Counted from the stretch's first letter, positions 18,226 to 26,664 are shown. The stretch is 54,123 nucleotides of DNA from Phycisphaerales bacterium (GCA_022839625.1 JALHJL010000020.1:1-54123); one strand, 5' to 3'. The notes: a model not told the origin generated them from the letters alone. Numbers and translations are program-made.

Positions 18226-18645
18226 CTACGGCTGGCGAACCGGTGGCTCCTCGGCCGTGGTCCGTGCGACGCGCAGGGCATACTCGGCTTCCTTCGCCGC
18301 CTGCGGCCGGCCGTTGGCAGCTTCGCGCAGTTGCTCTTGCGCCAGCGCCAGGGCACGCTGGACGATCTGACGCCGAATCTGCGACTGTGCCAGTTGCTCG
18401 ATGTGTGCCTTGAGCTGCTTCTGCGTGGTGCCGTACGCGCCCTCCCAATGCTGGGCCCGCGTGTCGGCGGTGTTCAGCTTGTTGCGCAGGGCGGCCACCT
18501 CGAGGACCAGCTTCTGCTTCTCCGCCTGGAGCCGGGCGTTCTCGCGTTCCAAGCTGGCCATCTTGGTGTTCGGATTGCCACAGCCCGATAGGGCGAGGGC
18601 CGTGATGACTACGACACCGGGCAACAGACGTGCGACGAGCCGCAT
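18226..18645 (-). CDS. Small coiled-coil lipoprotein
   Basis: 139 aa. The N-terminus is a lipoprotein signal (MRLVARLLPGVVVITALALSGCG) with lipobox LSGC, so Cys22 would be lipidated and the protein anchored in a membrane. The rest is almost wholly helical with heptad-like spacing (MASLERENARLQAEKQKLVLEV and onward to ~115), a long coiled coil rich in Ala, Gln and Leu. The ATG has GGAG seven bases upstream. It could be an envelope spacer or scaffold protein; no family name is evident. It is convergent with priA (39 bp apart) and divergent from the HDAC gene. Confidence 0.75.
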   Translation of the reverse strand: MRLVARLLPGVVVITALALSGCGNPNTKMASLERENARLQAEKQKLVLEVAALRNKLNTADTRAQHWEGAYGTTQKQLKAHIEQLAQSQIRRQIVQRALALAQEQLREAANGRPQAAKEAEYALRVARTTAEEPPVRQP

Positions 18646-18813
18646 GACGATTCTCCTTGCTGGCTTATAGGACCGGCCGTTCCGCCGGCCGGGCTGCGGT
18701 ACCCCTGACGGGCCAACAATCCCCAGTTATCGGAGAGCGGTCCGCACCGGCGTCAGCCGAGGCGCAAATTCGACCGCGCTGACGGCCCACTTCCGTTCGG
18801 TTACACTGCCGCC

Positions 18814-19761
18814 ATGTCCACTATGGGAATCCTGATCGACCCGCGTTTTCGGCGGCATATGACGGGGGAAGGTCACCCCGAAGCACCCGCCCGGCTCACC
18901 GTGATTCAGGAGGCGCTCGAAGCCGCCGGACTGCTCCAGGCCTGCGCGCGGCTCGAGGCGGTCCCCATCGCCGAGACGACCGTGCAGTTCGTCCACACGC
19001 ACCAATACCTGACGCGGCTCGATGCGGCCTGCCGCCAGGGCTACCCCTACATCGACGTGCCCGATAGCGCGATCTGCCCGGAAAGCTACGACATCGCCCG
19101 CCTGGCCGCCGGCGGGGTCGTCGAGGCGGCGCGGCGGGTGGCCCGCGGCGAGCTGAAGCGGGCTTTCTGCGCGGTCCGTCCGCCGGGACATCACGCCGAG
19201 CGCGACCGCTCGATGGGTTTCTGCCTGTTCAACAACATCGCGATTGCCGCGTGTGTGCTGAAGGACGAGTTCAAGTTCGACCGCCTGCTGATCCTGGACT
19301 TCGACGTGCATCACGCCAACGGCACCCAGCACACCTTCGAGGCCGATCCGTCGGTGCTCGTCATCAGCCTGCACGGTCATCCGAATTACCTGTACCCCGG
19401 CACGGGCTTCGAGGAAGAGGTCGGCATGGGGCCCGGACGCGGCTACACGATGAACATCCCGTTCCGGCCCGGCGCCCGGGACGACGACTATCGCGAGGCG
19501 TTCGAGACCCGAGTGATCCCCGCCGTGGGCCGCTTCGCGCCGCAGGTGGTCCTTGTCTCCGCGGGTTTCGACGCACACGCGGACGACCCGCTGGGGAACC
19601 TGTCGTTGTCCGACGAGATCTTCACGTGGATGACCCGTACCATCGTCGAGCTGGCCGAGCGCCATGCGCATGGGCGCGTCATCAGTGTGCTGGAAGGAGG
19701 GTATGACCACGGCGTGCTGACCCGCTGCGTGACGGAGCACGCCCGCGCGCTGCAATGCTGA
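18814..19761 (+). CDS. Histone deacetylase family (AcuC/AphA-like) amidohydrolase
   Basis: 315 aa. All hallmark motifs are present in order: RPPGHHAERDRSMGFCLFNN (the His-His charge relay), ILDFDVHHANGTQHTF (zinc ligands Asp and His), SAGFDAHADDPLG (zinc-ligand Asp) and LEGGYD (transition-state Tyr). Zinc-dependent removal of acetyl groups is therefore expected to be active. In bacteria these enzymes act on acetyl-lysine of metabolic enzymes such as acetyl-CoA synthetase, on polyamines, or on other acetylated amines; the substrate cannot be told here. The ATG at 18814 fits the family start. A copy of the 92-bp palindromic repeat begins 4 bp after the stop codon. Confidence 0.93.
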   Translation: MSTMGILIDPRFRRHMTGEGHPEAPARLTVIQEALEAAGLLQACARLEAVPIAETTVQFVHTHQYLTRLDAACRQGYPYIDVPDSAICPESYDIARLAAGGVVEAARRVARGELKRAFCAVRPPGHHAERDRSMGFCLFNNIAIAACVLKDEFKFDRLLILDFDVHHANGTQHTFEADPSVLVISLHGHPNYLYPGTGFEEEVGMGPGRGYTMNIPFRPGARDDDYREAFETRVIPAVGRFAPQVVLVSAGFDAHADDPLGNLSLSDEIFTWMTRTIVELAERHAHGRVISVLEGGYDHGVLTRCVTEHARALQC

Positions 19762-19764
19762 GTG

Positions 19765-19856
19765 TCCGCTGGAAGAGGGGACTGGCTTCGCGCCGGCTGG
19801 CTTTCGCGCTAGCGCTGCATGGCTCCCCCGTGGTGTCTGTCCCCTTTTTCAACGGA
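19765..19856. repeat. 92-bp palindromic repeat, copy A
   Basis: It begins TCCGCTGGAAGAGGGGAC and ends GTCCCCTTTTTCAACGGA, which are near-complementary ends. The interior is a long imperfect palindrome centred on AGCGCT. The same length and plan occur at 22637-22728 and 38758-38849. It starts 4 bp after the HDAC stop. The A-tract, GC stem and T-tract order resembles a bidirectional intrinsic terminator. Confidence 0.85.
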
Positions 19857-19910
19857 CGGCTAAGTGGCGGCCGGCCGCGGGGCGCAGCCACCGCCTGCGG
19901 TAGCGCGGGC

Positions 19911-19948
19911 AAAAAAAGTGACCCGCTCTTCGTCATGAAGAGCGGGTC
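19911..19948 (-). terminator. Strong intrinsic terminator (minus strand)
   Basis: A perfect 12-bp stem (GACCCGCTCTTC and its complement, 19920-19931 with 19937-19948) closes a 5-nt loop. Read on the minus strand it is followed two bases later by seven T (19911-19917). No minus-strand protein gene ends here, so it should terminate a non-coding transcript from the 19.95-20.08 kb region. Confidence 0.75.
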
Positions 19949-20071
19949 TCGGAAACCAGTTGGCAGGAAGGGCGAGCCGAGCATCATCCCGCCAACCCAT
20001 CTCCACACCGCGTGGAGAGGTTCGTTCGCGGCTGGGCGGAACGCCCTGGCCGGCGACGTAGTTCGCGGTTT
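19911..20071 (-). ncRNA. Candidate structured small RNA (about 160 nt)
   Basis: The minus strand carries a TAGAAT box at 20078-20083, then ~120 nt with nested complementarity and then the intrinsic terminator. Pairings visible on the minus strand include TTGGCA (near 20076) with TGCCAA (near 19961), CCAGGGCG with CGCCCTTCC, CCGCC with GGCGG, and an inner hairpin CTCCAC/GTGGAG (19999-20015). The shape, a long interrupted rod, is reminiscent of 6S RNA, but I cannot confirm that. No open frame on either strand looks coding here. The 5' end is inferred from the -10 box. Confidence 0.4.
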
Positions 20072-20077
20072 GCCAAG

Positions 20078-20083
20078 ATTCTA
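20078..20083 (-). promoter_or_regulatory. Possible -10 box of the small RNA
   Basis: TAGAAT on the minus strand differs from the TATAAT consensus at one base and sits in an A/T-rich island unlike the surrounding DNA. The only -35-like hexamer, TTGGTC (20104-20109), is 20 bp away, longer than usual. Confidence 0.3.
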
Positions 20084-20123
20084 GTAGGCTACTTTCAGAT
20101 TTCGACCAATCGAGAAAATCCCC

Positions 20124-20972
20124 TTGGAACCCTTGAAGAATGCGTTTTCTTCGCACCCCCGGCGCTGGCGCAACTTCCAGTACGTGTACCCGGTGATCTC
20201 GCGTCGCAGCCGGGGACTAAGCATCGGGATCAACCTCAACCCGGACGCGGCCTGCAACTTCGACTGCGTCTACTGCTGCGCCGACCGGTCCGCACCACGC
20301 TCCGCGCGCGGCGTCGATCTGGCGGTACTCGAGAACGAGCTGCGGCACTTGGTCGAGCAGCGCGGCGCGCTCTTCGATGAGCCCGAGTTTCGCCACGTCC
20401 CCGCGGAGTTCCGGCGCCTGAACGACATCGCCTTCTCGGGCGACGGCGAGCCGACCATGGTCCCGGCGTTCCTGCCGGCGGTGCGCATCGCCGCGCAGGT
20501 TCGACAGGACTGCCGGCTTCACGACGCGAAACTCGTGGTGATTACGAACGCGTGCTGCCTGACGCGGCCGGCGGTCGTGGAGGCGCTCGCCTTGCTCGAC
20601 CAGCACAACGGGGAGATCTGGGCCAAGCTCGATGCGGGCACCGAGGAGTATTTCCGGCTGGTGACCCGCGCCCGCTGCCGGCTGGAGCAGGTGCTGGAGA
20701 GCATCCGCGCCGCGGCGCGCCTGCGGCCGATTGTGATCCAGTCGCTCTTCCTCCGCGTGCATGGTCAGCCGCCGCCGCCCGATGAGATCGCGGCGTACGT
20801 GGCGCGGCTGCGCTGGCTCTGCGAGCAGGGCGCACAAGTCAAGCTGGTGCAGGTCTACACGGTCGTGCGGCGGACGGCGGAGTCGTACGTCGCGCCGCTC
20901 ACCGCGGAGGAGCTCGAAGGCATCGGCACGCTGCTCCGCCCCCTGGGGATGCCGGTCGCGGTCTTCACGTGA
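20124..20972 (+). CDS. Radical SAM protein
   Basis: 282 aa. The cluster motif CNFDCVYC (C-x3-C-x2-C) at residues ~44-51 binds the [4Fe-4S] cluster that cleaves S-adenosylmethionine. The SAM-binding GGE-like motif appears as FSGDGEPTMVPAFLP, and the barrel continues with VVITNACCL and IWAKLDAGTEEYF. There is no C-terminal Cys-rich SPASM domain. The sequence resembles stand-alone radical SAM proteins related to the MoaA/wybutosine group, but the substrate is unknown. Only TTG starts are available (20124 or 20133) and no clear ribosome-binding site is seen, so the start is uncertain. The stop lies 35 bp before the AbgT start, so the two genes are likely to be co-transcribed. Confidence 0.75.
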   Translation: MEPLKNAFSSHPRRWRNFQYVYPVISRRSRGLSIGINLNPDAACNFDCVYCCADRSAPRSARGVDLAVLENELRHLVEQRGALFDEPEFRHVPAEFRRLNDIAFSGDGEPTMVPAFLPAVRIAAQVRQDCRLHDAKLVVITNACCLTRPAVVEALALLDQHNGEIWAKLDAGTEEYFRLVTRARCRLEQVLESIRAAARLRPIVIQSLFLRVHGQPPPPDEIAAYVARLRWLCEQGAQVKLVQVYTVVRRTAESYVAPLTAEELEGIGTLLRPLGMPVAVFT

Positions 20973-21007
20973 AGCGGCCGCCGGCGCGCCAGAAGAAGGA
21001 GGAGCAC

Positions 21008-22537
21008 ATGCCCGCCGGGCCCGGCTCAAACGCATCGCGCGGCGTCCTGAATCGCGTGCTGTCGCTCATCGAGCGCGTCGGCAACACCTTGCCCGATCCG
21101 GCGGTCCTCTTTCTCATTCTCGCCGTGCTCGTCATAGGGCTGTCGGGGGTCGCGGCGTGGACCGGAATCGCGGGCGTCCACCCCGGCACAGGGCAGTCGA
21201 TCCAGCCGCGGTCGCTCCTCTCGCTCCCGGGACTGCACTGGATTCTCGCCAGCATGGTGACGAACTTCACCAGCTTTGCGCCGCTGGGGACGGTGCTGGT
21301 CTCGCTGCTGGGCATCGGCATTGCCGAGCACAGCGGGCTGATCGGGGCGTGCATGCGCGGGCTGGTCCTCGCGGCGCCGCGACGGCTGCTCACCCTGGTC
21401 ATCGTCTTCTCCGGCATCATGTCGAACACCGCCAGCGAAGTCGGCTACGTGCTGCTCGTGCCGCTGGCGGCCGTCATCTTCAAGACGGCCGGCCGCAACC
21501 CGCTCGCCGGCCTGGCCGCCGGTTTTGCGGGCGTGTCCGGCGGCTACAGCGCCAACCTGCTGCTCGGTACGATCGACCCGCTCCTCGCCGGCCTGAGCCA
21601 GGAGGCCGCGCACATCGTTGATCCCGAGTATCGCGTAAACCCCGCGTGCAATTACCTGTTCATGGTCGTGTCCACGTTCCTGATCACGGCGGTGGGCACG
21701 TGGGTGACCGAGCGCATCGTCGAACCGCGCCTCGGGCCGTGGCAAGGCAGCGACGGCGACGAAGGGCAGGAAACGGCGGCCGTCCAGCCCCTCACGCCGC
21801 GCGAACGGCGCGGTCTGCTCTGGGCCCTCGCGGCGGCCGGGCTCTTCGCCGCGTTCCTGCTCGCTGGAACGGTGCCGGCCGCGGGCTACCTGCGCGATCC
21901 CGCCACCGGCGACCTGCTGCATTCCCCCTTCATGTCCGGGATCGTGGCTTTCATCTTCCTGGGCGGCGGACTCTGCGGCCTGGCGTACGGTGTCGGGGCG
22001 GGCACGATCCGCAACGACCGCGACGCAATCAAGGGGATGTCCAAATCCATGAGCACCATGGGGCACTATCTGGTGCTCGTGTTCTTCGCCGCCCAGTTCG
22101 TCGCTTACTTCAACTGGACGCACCTCGGTCTGCTGCTGGCCGTCAAGGGCGCGGACGTGCTGCGCACCTCGGGCCTCGGCGGCATACCGCTGATGCTGAG
22201 CTTCGTCGTGCTCGCGGCGGCGATTAACCTGCTCATCGGCAGCGCCTCCGCAAAGTGGGCCGTGATGGCCCCCGTCTTCATTCCTATGTTCATGTTGCTC
22301 GGGTACGCGCCGGAACTGGTGCAGGCCGCCTACCGCGTTGGCGACAGTTGTACCAACATCATCTCGCCGATGATGTCGTACTTCGCCCTGATCATCGCGT
22401 TCTTTCAGCGCTATGACCCGCGCGCCGGCATCGGCACACTGGTGGCCACCATGTTGCCGTACTCGATCGTCTTTCTAATCGCGTGGTCGCTGCTGTTGAT
22501 TGTCTGGATATCCGCCGGCTGGCCCCTGGGGTTCTGA
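21008..22537 (+). CDS. abgT: AbgT-family transporter (p-aminobenzoyl-glutamate type)
   Basis: 509 aa, the usual length for the family, with 11-12 membrane segments. Diagnostic stretches are VGNTLPDPAVLFLILAV near the N-terminus, MSNTASEVGYVLLVPLAAVIF, AGFAGVSGGYSANLL, and NLLIGSASAKWAVMAPVFIPM and RVGDSCTNIISPMMSYFALI toward the end. Members import p-aminobenzoyl-glutamate or export sulfonamide-like antimetabolites. The start at 21008 is preferred because AGAAGGAGGAG precedes it; a longer GTG start at 20969 would overlap the upstream stop. No abgA or abgB peptidase genes are adjacent. Confidence 0.9.
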   Translation: MPAGPGSNASRGVLNRVLSLIERVGNTLPDPAVLFLILAVLVIGLSGVAAWTGIAGVHPGTGQSIQPRSLLSLPGLHWILASMVTNFTSFAPLGTVLVSLLGIGIAEHSGLIGACMRGLVLAAPRRLLTLVIVFSGIMSNTASEVGYVLLVPLAAVIFKTAGRNPLAGLAAGFAGVSGGYSANLLLGTIDPLLAGLSQEAAHIVDPEYRVNPACNYLFMVVSTFLITAVGTWVTERIVEPRLGPWQGSDGDEGQETAAVQPLTPRERRGLLWALAAAGLFAAFLLAGTVPAAGYLRDPATGDLLHSPFMSGIVAFIFLGGGLCGLAYGVGAGTIRNDRDAIKGMSKSMSTMGHYLVLVFFAAQFVAYFNWTHLGLLLAVKGADVLRTSGLGGIPLMLSFVVLAAAINLLIGSASAKWAVMAPVFIPMFMLLGYAPELVQAAYRVGDSCTNIISPMMSYFALIIAFFQRYDPRAGIGTLVATMLPYSIVFLIAWSLLLIVWISAGWPLGF

Positions 22538-22636
22538 CTCCGCCCCGCCTCACGAGCAACCCGGCAGCGACAGCTTCGCCACGGCCCTCAATGCGGCCCA
22601 GCGTTGCGCCGAGACCGCCGTGCCGCTTCGTAACAG

Positions 22637-22728
22637 TCCGTTGAAAGCGCGGACTGGCTCCACGTCGGCGGGCTTTCGCGGTAGCGCTGCGTGGGTCTCT
22701 CGCCGTGCCTGTACCCTTCTTCAACGGA
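22637..22728. repeat. 92-bp palindromic repeat, copy B
   Basis: It begins TCCGTTGAAAGCGCGGAC and ends GTACCCTTCTTCAACGGA. It has the same length and interior (GGTAGCGCTGCG core) as copies A and C. It lies 99 bp after the abgT stop. The T-tract is interrupted (CTTCTTC), so this copy would be a weaker terminator. Confidence 0.85.
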
Positions 22729-22736
22729 GACTTACC

Positions 22737-22880
22737 AGTCCGCCGCAGAAGTCTCCGTGGGCCACGCGCCCGTGGCGTCGGACCTCAGTGTCCGACGTTT
22801 CTCGAGCCGAACGAAATCCTCGCCGGACTCCCGCCACGGCGGGCAAGCTCGGGTCCGGCGCCACACTTCTGCGGTGGACT
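22737..22880. repeat. 144-bp composite element with terminal inverted repeats
   Basis: The ends AGTCCGCCGCAGAAGT (22737-22752) and ACTTCTGCGGTGGACT (22865-22880) are inverted repeats matching at 15 of 16 positions. Inside are three nested hairpins: 22761-22776 (GCCACG arms), 22776-22797 (CGTCGGAC arms, loop CTCAGT) and 22821-22860 (CGCCGGAC arms around CCCGCC/GGCGGG). No reading frame inside is credible. The CTTCTGCGG end recurs at 42453 and, diverged, at 23182. Confidence 0.7.
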
Positions 22881-22885
22881 GCTAA

Positions 22886-22970
22886 CGGAGAGGAAGGGAT
22901 TCGAACCCTTGGAACCTTGCGGTTCACCGGTTTTCAAGACCGGCGCCTTGAGCCACTCGGCCACCTCTCC
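22886..22970 (-). tRNA. tRNA-Ser (TGA)
   Basis: 85 nt type II cloverleaf on the minus strand. The acceptor arms are GGAGAGG/CCTCTCC and the discriminator is G, as usual for Ser. The D-arm is GGCCGAGTGGCTCAAGGC. The anticodon stem is CCGGT/ACCGG with loop CTTGAAA, anticodon complement at 22934-22936. A long variable arm (GTGAACCGCAAGGTTCC) and the T-arm GGGTTCGAATCCC follow. No CCA is encoded. Confidence 0.97.
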
Positions 22971-23405
22971 CTGTTGGCAGACAAGATACTGGACGGCACG
23001 CCCAGCCGTGATTCCTGACCGGCTTACGCTCATGGGTCAGGTCATTGTTGGGGCAGTCGTCACGGACAGCGGCTCCGAGCCGGACGGCGGGCAGGGCCGT
23101 GGCCGCCCGCCGATGGTCGTCGAGTCTCACGAGGCGACACGCCAATGCTTCGCCACCCCTCAGGTCGGCGGTCCAACGGAGTATTTCTGCGGGGCCGCCG
23201 AGCCCGAGGCGCTCGAAAAGTATACCCAGCGCCGTGAGCAGCTACAAAGACCGATCCGCGGGCTGCGAGGCCCGGACGACGGAGCCCCACTGGGGCGAAA
23301 GAGGCGAGTAGGTCAGGTCCGCAGACCCGATCACATTATTCGTGCTGGGCTCCGTTCGTGCCGGGCAACTGACCCGACCTACGGGGCTGGGGAGCAGACC
23401 AGGTG
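22971..23405. other. Intergenic region, mostly unexplained
   Basis: It holds no recognisable gene. Positions 23182-23196 (TATTTCTGCGGGGCC) look like a diverged half of the CTTCTGCGG module that ends the composite element at 22737-22880. Long open frames crossing tRNA-Ser on both strands encode low-complexity Arg/Pro-rich peptides with no conserved motif. Confidence 0.4.
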
Positions 23406-23429
23406 GGTGTGAGAAGGGATTCTCGCACC
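23406..23429 (-). repeat. TCCC-loop hairpin, isolated copy
   Basis: On the minus strand it reads stem GGTGCGAGAA, loop TCCC, then TTCTCACACC, with one base change in the second arm. The flanking AGCACAC matches (in complement) the GTGTGCT that precedes the hairpin in array I, so the shared unit extends beyond the stem. It lies 194 bp upstream of the MacB-like gene. Confidence 0.85.
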
Positions 23430-23623
23430 AGCACACTGACCCCACCTGCGGAACTGGCGGCGGATGCGAACATGGGCGCGCATGCCCTGGACGGACCAAC
23501 GACGGTCCGCGGCGCGAACCGTCACTCAACGACGAGCGCCGCCCCCTCCATCGCTCGTCAACTGCTATGATAACAATGATCGCGTGGCGGTCGTGTGCCC
23601 CAGGCCCTCGAGCGCGGAGCTTC

Positions 23624-24841
23624 ATGAGCCCCCTTGCCATCGTCGCCGAGTCGCTGCACAGCCTCACCAAGAACAAGATCCGCACTGCGCTTTCAGTGCT
23701 CGGCATCGTCATCGGCATCGGGGCGGTGATCGCGATGGTGGCCGTCGCGACCGGCGCGCAGCGCAAGGTCGAGCGCGAGATCGCCGCCATCGGCGACGAC
23801 TGGCTGACGATCTGGTACATGGGCACCGGCCGCGGCGGCGTGCATCGCGACCAGGCCACCCCCCTCAACATGACCCGCGACGACGCCGAGGCCATCGAGC
23901 GCGAATGCCCGGGCGTGCGCGCGGTCTCGCCCACCAACCGCATCGGCGCGCAGGTCATTTCCCAATTCGGCAACTACCGCTGCGGCGTGATGGGCGTATA
24001 CCCCAGCTTCTTCGACATCCGCCGGTGGGATTGCGCGGCTGGCCGGACGTTCACCACGGAGGAGATGGCGATGCACGCGAAGGTGTGCTGCATCGGCCAG
24101 ACCGCCGCCAACGAACTGTTCGGCGCGATGAACCCCGTCGGGCAGACGATCCGGGTGAACCGCGCGGCGTTCGAGGTGATCGGGCTGCTGGAAGCCAAGG
24201 GCGTCGGCAGCGACGGCCGCGACTTCGACGACATCATCTTGTTCCCCTTCACGTCGTTTCAGCGGCTGATCGCGGGCAACGAGCCGTCGGGCACGCTGTT
24301 CGCCGCGGCCAGGCCGGGGGTGCCGCTGGCCGTGGCGAAGGAGCAGATCCGCACGGTGCTGCGCGAGCGGCGACGCCTCGGGGACAACGACGACGACACG
24401 TTCCGCATCATGGACCGCTCGCTGATGGCCCAGGCGACCGCCGAGTCCACGCGCACCTTCAACTTGCTCTTGACCTCGATCGCCTCGATTTCGCTGGTGG
24501 TGGGCGGGGTCGGCATCATGAACATCATGCTGGTGTCCGTGACCGAGCGGACGCGCGAGATCGGCCTGCGCATGGCGATCGGGGCCAACTCCACGCACAT
24601 TCTCGGCCAGTTCCTGTGCGAGGCGGTCGCGCTGTGTGCCGTCGGCGGACTGATCGGGTTTGCCGCCGGCTGGGCCGCTTCACAGGTCGTTACGGCCCAC
24701 CTCGGCTGGGAGACGGAAGTGTCGTACTGGATGGCCGGAGTGGCGATCGCCTTCGCGACCGCGGTGGGTCTGTTCTTCGGCTTCTATCCGGCCTGGCGGG
24801 CCAGCCGCCTGGACCCCATCACCGCCCTGCGCTTCGAGTGA
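23624..24841 (+). CDS. MacB/FtsX-type ABC transporter permease
   Basis: 405 aa. The N-terminal helix follows SLHSLTKNKIRTALSVLGIVIGIGAVIAMVAV, the classic MacB_PCD start, and a ~200-residue extracytoplasmic domain follows. Three C-terminal helices include LLLTSIASISLVVGGVGIMNIMLVSVTERTREIGLRMAIGA and end with GFYPAWRASRLDPITALRFE. These permeases use ATP hydrolysis by a partner to drive mechanotransmission for lipoprotein, peptide or drug export. The ATG at 23624 is preceded by GGAG and begins right before the first helix. No ATPase or adaptor gene is adjacent, so it is an orphan permease. Confidence 0.9.
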   Translation: MSPLAIVAESLHSLTKNKIRTALSVLGIVIGIGAVIAMVAVATGAQRKVEREIAAIGDDWLTIWYMGTGRGGVHRDQATPLNMTRDDAEAIERECPGVRAVSPTNRIGAQVISQFGNYRCGVMGVYPSFFDIRRWDCAAGRTFTTEEMAMHAKVCCIGQTAANELFGAMNPVGQTIRVNRAAFEVIGLLEAKGVGSDGRDFDDIILFPFTSFQRLIAGNEPSGTLFAAARPGVPLAVAKEQIRTVLRERRRLGDNDDDTFRIMDRSLMAQATAESTRTFNLLLTSIASISLVVGGVGIMNIMLVSVTERTREIGLRMAIGANSTHILGQFLCEAVALCAVGGLIGFAAGWAASQVVTAHLGWETEVSYWMAGVAIAFATAVGLFFGFYPAWRASRLDPITALRFE

Positions 24842-24880
24842 GGCGGGGGCCGTCGCCTGTGTGGCGCGCCGCCGGGCCGG

Positions 24881-25300
24881 TCACTCGCCGACGATCTGCA
24901 CGACCACTTCCCGCCGCCGGCCACGGGTGTCGAAATCCAGCAGCACAATTTGTTGCCAGGTACCCAGGGTCATCCGGCCGTCGACGATGGGAACGGTCAA
25001 CGAGGGCCCCAGCGCGGAGGCCCGCACGTGCGCGTGCCCGTTGTCGTCGTGCCAGGTTTCCTCGTGCTTATAGTATTGCCCGGCCGGGGCGATGCGGTCG
25101 TAGAACGCCTTCAGGTCATGCGTGAGCAGCCCCGGCTCGGCCTCGGTCGTCGTGATGCCGGCGGTGGAACCGACCACGAACACGACCAGCAGCCCCTGGC
25201 GCACCCCGGACTGGGCCGCGATCCGCGCCACGTCGTCCGTGATGTCGATGACGTCCGTGTTGCCCTGCGTTCCGACCTGGAAACGGCCCGAGTGTGTCAT
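24881..25300 (-). CDS. YjbQ/UPF0047 family protein
   Basis: 139 aa, typical for the family. It shows GQGNTDVIDITDDVARI, then VVGSTAGITTTEAEPGLLTHDLKAFYDRIAP, the conserved YYKHEETWHDDNGHAHVRASALGPS and the ending LGTWQQIVLLDFDTRGRRREVVVQIVGE. Several His residues form the conserved metal-site pocket. Some members have been linked to weak thiamine-phosphate synthase activity, but the physiological role is not settled. It is convergent with the MacB-like permease and divergent from the acyl-CoA dehydrogenase. Confidence 0.93.
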   Translation of the reverse strand: MTHSGRFQVGTQGNTDVIDITDDVARIAAQSGVRQGLLVVFVVGSTAGITTTEAEPGLLTHDLKAFYDRIAPAGQYYKHEETWHDDNGHAHVRASALGPSLTVPIVDGRMTLGTWQQIVLLDFDTRGRRREVVVQIVGE

Positions 25301-25468
25301 GGCGTCTTCCTGACAAGCGGTGCGGTCTGCCCAGGCGGCCCCGGGCGGCCGGTGCAGCGATTCCGCGGCCGGTGCGCTTGCCGCGACAAGGGGGTCCTAT
25401 TCTGCTACGATCCTGCCGCTAGGTCCAGGTTTCCGAGGACTTGCCGCAACCGTAGACCGAAGCGAGCC

Positions 25469-26617
25469 ATGAACACGACGATCTCCGATGACCACCGCGT
25501 GCTGATTGAGACCGTACGGAACTACGCGCGCAAGGAGCTCCTCCCGCTTGACGCCAAGTGGGACAAGGCGGAAACATCGTGCTGCGAACAGCTCGACCAA
25601 CTCTACGAGATGGGCCTGATGGCCCTGCGCGTGCCGGAGGAACAGGGCGGCCTGGCCTGCCCGATGCTGGCCTACGCCCACATCCTCCGCGAGCTGGCCT
25701 ACGCCTCACCCTCGGTCGCCGTCATGGTCAGCGTCCACAGCATGGTCTGCGAGGCGATCAAGATGTTCGCCGCCCCTGCGGTCCGCGAGGAGACGCTGCA
25801 CACGCTGGCGACGCCCGGAAACCTGTCGGCGTTCGCGGTCAGTGAGGCGGATGCCGGCTCAGACCCCAGCGCGGCCAAGACGCGGGCGGCGCCCGTGCCG
25901 GGCGGATGGAAGCTGACGGGCAGCAAGTTCTGGGTGAGCAACGGCATGGCCGGCCGGTGGTTCGTCGTGCTGGCCCGCAGCGGGACGCGCGGGACCCACA
26001 AGGACCTCAGCATGTTCCTGCTCGACGCCTGCCAGGACACCGTGGAGCGCCGGCCGATCCACGGCAAGATGGGGATCCGTGGCTCGGAGACCGCCGAGAT
26101 GAGCCTCGATGGTGCGTTCGTACCCACCGAGAATCTGCTCGGCCGGCCGGGCGACGGTCTGAAGATCGCGCTGTCGGCGCTGGACGGCGGCCGCATCGGC
26201 ATCGCTTCGCAGGCCGTCGGCATCGGACAGGCCGCCATGGACTTGATGGTGGCGTACGCGAAGGAGCGGCGGCAGTTCAACCGGCCGATCGCGGATTTTC
26301 AGGCCATCCAGTGGATGATCGCCGACAGCCAGGCGGAGTTGGACGCGTCCCAGTTGCTCATCGATCGAGCCGCAATGCTGAAGGAGGAGCGCCATCCGTT
26401 CACGCGCGAAGCCGCGATTGCCAAGCTGTTCGCGACGGAGGCGGTCAACCGCATCGTGTACCGGGCGGTCCAGGTGCACGGTGGCTCAGGCTACGTGAAC
26501 GAGTGCCGCGTCGAGCAGCTCTACCGGGACGCGCGCGTCACGACGATCTATGAGGGGACGAGCGAGATCCAGCGGCACGTCATCGCCCGCGAGGTGCTGA
26601 AGGGCAGCCCGCGTTAG
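25469..26617 (+). CDS. Acyl-CoA dehydrogenase
   Basis: 382 aa, standard length. Family signatures are FAVSEADAGSDPSAAKTRA (FAD/acyl-CoA binding), GSKFWVSNG, KMGIRGSETAEMSLDGAFVP, the helical domain YAKERRQFNRPIADFQAIQWMIAD, and the C-terminal VQVHGGSGYVNECRVEQLYRDARVTTIYEGTSEIQRHVIAREVL. The catalytic base in short-chain enzymes is the Glu of YEGTSE, which is present. It oxidises an acyl-CoA to the enoyl-CoA with electrons passed to ETF. The ATG at 25469 matches the family start. No ETF or thiolase genes are nearby, so the chain-length preference is open. Confidence 0.93.
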   Translation: MNTTISDDHRVLIETVRNYARKELLPLDAKWDKAETSCCEQLDQLYEMGLMALRVPEEQGGLACPMLAYAHILRELAYASPSVAVMVSVHSMVCEAIKMFAAPAVREETLHTLATPGNLSAFAVSEADAGSDPSAAKTRAAPVPGGWKLTGSKFWVSNGMAGRWFVVLARSGTRGTHKDLSMFLLDACQDTVERRPIHGKMGIRGSETAEMSLDGAFVPTENLLGRPGDGLKIALSALDGGRIGIASQAVGIGQAAMDLMVAYAKERRQFNRPIADFQAIQWMIADSQAELDASQLLIDRAAMLKEERHPFTREAAIAKLFATEAVNRIVYRAVQVHGGSGYVNECRVEQLYRDARVTTIYEGTSEIQRHVIAREVLKGSPR

Positions 26618-26664
26618 CACTTCTTTCAGTCGCAGCGGCCTGCACGTCTCACGGCTGCCGGATC

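Noticed and set aside
19911..20071. SRP RNA or tmRNA identity for the candidate small RNA
   Set aside because: The GGAAG-type SRP tip and the tRNA-like ends of tmRNA are not visible.
22705..23412. 235-codon plus-strand frame across tRNA-Ser
   Set aside because: It reads through a tRNA and repeats and has no conserved segment.
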